From NCBI RefSeq assembly GCF_022170785.1, contig NZ_CP081870.1:4092001-4156000 (forward strand): a DNA stretch of 64,000 nucleotides, in the 5' to 3' direction. The position numbers and the translations under genes are program-made. The notes beneath the pieces were generated by a model. The model searched no databases. It saw only the letters and a program-made list of their open reading frames with translations, and was not told the DNA's origin. Position 1 is the stretch's first letter. Each line of letters opens with the position of its first letter. This stretch comes from Rossellomorea marisflavi. GTDB taxonomy: Bacteria > Bacillota > Bacilli > Bacillales > Bacillaceae_B. This document shows, in pieces, positions 62,088 to 64,000 of this stretch.

Positions 62088-63659
62088 TTACTCGGCGGTT
62101 TTGCCCATGTGATCGATCTTCACATTTTCAAACGTGGCGCTTCCCCCTTCGACAAATAAGGAAATCCCTTGATCATCGGGGCGTGGGAATACGAGATTCG
62201 TATGCACGGTCCTGCCATTGTCCATGAAGAGTTCGACACTCGTCTTATCCACAAGGATCGTCATATGGACTTTTTGGTCAAAAGTCTTGTAGGGCGCTTT
62301 GCTCTCAAGGAAATCCCCTTCTTCATCCGGTTGATCGGTCTTGGAGCGATTGACGAATGAATAGCCATCCCGTGGAGAAAAACCGACATCAACGTGGCGC
62401 TCATCGTCTTCTGACTCTCTGAGGCGCATACCAATACGCTCCGCCTCTTCCCAGGAAATGTCGGCTTCAAGACGGAACGTTTCGCCGAGTGAGTCAAGCG
62501 ACTCTCGCCCTTCCTCCACTGTCATATCCCCGAATTCTTCTGTAGAGGTGACCAGATCATCCAGGGCCGGAACAGGGTTGGACACAAGGGTATAACCTTC
62601 TTCGTCATCCCCTTCCAGGCGGATTTCTCTGACAATGGAGTCCGTCCCGTTGAAATCATCATGCTCGATGGTAGGGGTGTTGTTCGCGTACGACCATTTG
62701 TTCATCCACGCAAGTGCATAGCGCTTCTCCATCTTGTCTTCTGCCTCGCCGTCTTCGAATGTCACGGCCCCATACCAATCGAATCCGTAATCAAGCCACT
62801 TCGGTTCTTCCTCGTCAGTTTCGAATGTATCACCATTGAATTCACCTGACCAGTAAGCATACGTATTCGGTTTACCGACGGATTCACCGTTGGCACTGAC
62901 TCCGAGAACCCATTTCTCCGTTCCGTCCTCCGTCCGCATCCGGAAGAGATCTGGACACTCAAGGACACCGAGGTCCTCCGTTTGAAAATCCCCGGTGAAT
63001 GACCAGTCTTTCAAGTTGTCGGATTCATAGAATCCAACCTTTGATCCTTCTGCCATGAGCATCACCCATTTATTCCGTTCATCATCCCATACGACCTTCG
63101 GATCGCGGAAATCCTCTATTCCCGGGTTCTCAAGGACTGGGTCTTCACTGTGATTCTTGAACGTTTTCCCTCCGTCCGTGCTATACCAGAGATATTGCTC
63201 CTGCGCTCCGGTTTCTTTGGACGGCTGGGTCACGATGGCGATGAAGGCATCTTTCCCAAAACCAGCTTTATTCTCACGGTCTATGACCACTGAGCCGGAC
63301 CAGGGATCACCGTTATCATTGGTATACTTCGGAATGGCCACACCTTCATCCTTCCAGTGGACCAGGTCTTTCGAGACGGCATGACGCCATTCAGTACCGT
63401 TACCATCAGGGTAATCTTTGTTATAGAGATAGTAATAGTGATATTCACCTTTATAATAGATCGGTTTTTGAGGATCGTTTTTCCATTTGTCAGGGGTGGT
63501 GAAATGATAGGAAGAACGGTATGAGACCTCATTTCCGTCTTTTCCCGTCTCTTTCTTTTCACCGTCTTCTTTCGCATTGACCCAGAGGACGACGCCACCG
63601 ATGACAAGGATCAGGATGGCCACCAACACCCATATCCCCTTCTTTCCTATAGATTTCAT
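62088..63659 (-). CDS. Membrane-anchored GH32 levan/fructan hydrolase (LevB-like)
   Basis: Glycosidase of the GH32 family, about 523 residues. N-terminal anchor (KGIWVLVAILILVIGGVVLWV, about 6-28) then the five-bladed propeller with the nucleophile motif WKNDPQKP (D62; the family consensus is WMNDPNG), FRDPKV (D186) and the acid/base ECPD (E234), and a C-terminal beta-sandwich with DKTSVELFMDNG. Related to levanases and B. subtilis LevB. ATG 63659 is chosen since the anchor starts here; in-frame GTG codons lie 12-15 bases upstream. An upstream levansucrase would be consistent but is off the window. Confidence 0.85.
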   Translation of the reverse strand: MKSIGKKGIWVLVAILILVIGGVVLWVNAKEDGEKKETGKDGNEVSYRSSYHFTTPDKWKNDPQKPIYYKGEYHYYYLYNKDYPDGNGTEWRHAVSKDLVHWKDEGVAIPKYTNDNGDPWSGSVVIDRENKAGFGKDAFIAIVTQPSKETGAQEQYLWYSTDGGKTFKNHSEDPVLENPGIEDFRDPKVVWDDERNKWVMLMAEGSKVGFYESDNLKDWSFTGDFQTEDLGVLECPDLFRMRTEDGTEKWVLGVSANGESVGKPNTYAYWSGEFNGDTFETDEEEPKWLDYGFDWYGAVTFEDGEAEDKMEKRYALAWMNKWSYANNTPTIEHDDFNGTDSIVREIRLEGDDEEGYTLVSNPVPALDDLVTSTEEFGDMTVEEGRESLDSLGETFRLEADISWEEAERIGMRLRESEDDERHVDVGFSPRDGYSFVNRSKTDQPDEEGDFLESKAPYKTFDQKVHMTILVDKTSVELFMDNGRTVHTNLVFPRPDDQGISLFVEGGSATFENVKIDHMGKTAE

Positions 63660-63721
63660 TTTATTCTTCACCACCTGTTTATAGTTGGGTTGTCATTATT
63701 AACTAGATTACGGGCGTACAT

Positions 63722-63740
63722 CCCCGCCTCGCTGCGGGGC
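63722..63740. other. GC-rich inverted repeat in the 63660-63974 intergenic region
   Basis: CCCCGC / GCGGGG arms around a short loop, followed further on by a second GC-rich block with CAGCGC / GCGCTG near 63893-63916. I see no ORF or known RNA in this 315-base stretch, only these inverted repeats and the terminator. Confidence 0.4.
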
Positions 63741-63926
63741 CTCACTCACTGCACAGATTCCTTCGAGTACATAAGGAGAGGGGAAGCTTACACCTGTTAG
63801 GAGATACGAGTGTAAGACAGTCAACTAGGTGCTGTGTAGTAACTCACTGTTGTTGATGGAAGGAATTTGACCTGTGCGTGACCGGGAGGCACCCCAGCGC
63901 AGCGGGGAAGCGCTGCGTGCTAATAG

Positions 63927-63961
63927 AAAAAAGAAATGCCACTTGCTGACATTTCTTTTTT
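63927..63961. terminator. Terminator of a gene upstream of the right edge
   Basis: AAAAAAGAAATG (63927-63938) pairs with CATTTCTTTTTT (63950-63961). On the minus strand it follows a stop codon at 63975, so it probably ends a gene that enters from beyond base 64000. Confidence 0.8.
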
Positions 63962-63974
63962 CCTTTTTCAAAGG

Positions 63975-64000
63975 TTATTTCCCGTCGTACGTGATTTGAC
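63975..64000 (-). CDS. Possible C-terminal end of a minus-strand gene (partial)
   Basis: Reading the minus strand in one frame gives ...QITYDGK and TAA at 63975-63977, 14 bases before the terminator. Only eight codons are in the window, so identity cannot be told. By synteny with B. subtilis sacB-levB a levansucrase would be one candidate, but this is inference. Confidence 0.35.

Overview
The window looks like a chromosomal segment of a low-to-mid G+C Bacillaceae (Bacillus or a close relative such as Rossellomorea; genus is inference). Evidence: Bacillus-style ribosome binding sites, a Yuk/Ess type VII secretion (T7SS) operon, Bce-type and CitST two-component systems, LicT antitermination, a SAM-I riboswitch, a YcnK-type copper regulator and catabolite-response (CRE)-like sites. 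I saw no rRNA, tRNA, CRISPR array, insertion sequence or prophage.

Layout. 1-4.9 kb (minus): T7SS genes esxA-esaB-essB-essC, essC running off the left edge. 5.4-9.9 kb (plus): BceRS-AB-like peptide-antibiotic sensing and detoxification module with a palindromic operator. 10-15.2 kb: hypothetical membrane and lipoprotein genes, the ydbST pair of PH-domain membrane proteins, and a 51-residue DUF1540 protein. 15.2-24.8 kb (minus): a seven-gene, Fur-controlled NRPS-independent siderophore operon, rhbABCDEF-like plus an aspartokinase, predicted to make a schizokinen-type dihydroxamate. 25.5-29.3 kb (plus): HscC-type Hsp70, a DjlC-type J protein with HPE instead of HPD, and a DUF1266 protein. 29.3-33.2 kb (minus): maltose or alpha-glucoside PTS uptake and hydrolysis with an RpiR regulator. 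33.2-34.9 kb: MarR regulator divergent from lrgAB, with twin operators.

35.3-37.7 kb (minus): a class F sortase carrying a fibronectin-III-like domain, directly behind its likely substrate, a repeated surface protein ending in MPNTG. 37.8-40.4 kb (minus): a clearly AT-rich three-gene cassette (small protein, lipase-3-like protein with a degenerate GHSLG motif, membrane-anchored protein). I read it as a candidate T7SS lipase-type effector/immunity island and regard it as the most novel part of the window. 40.7-42.9 kb: SAM-riboswitch-controlled methionine-synthase-like gene plus an EamA transporter. 43-47.4 kb: beta-glucoside PTS operon licT-bglP-GH1 with two LicT RNA antiterminator/terminator units.

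47.6-48.5 kb: lipoprotein. 48.6-54 kb (minus): citT/citS two-component system and a tripartite tricarboxylate transporter tctCBA with a CRE over its promoter. 54.2-56.9 kb: peptidase T and a possible RQC-minor-type protein. 57-59.5 kb: predicted copper module, YcnK-like repressor, PepSY membrane protein and a lipoprotein ending GGGGHHH. 59.5-61.8 kb: SDR oxidoreductase with two identical palindromic operators, GntR regulator, GNAT acetyltransferase. 62-64 kb: membrane-anchored GH32 levan/fructan hydrolase and the last codons of a further upstream gene. Terminators separate most units.
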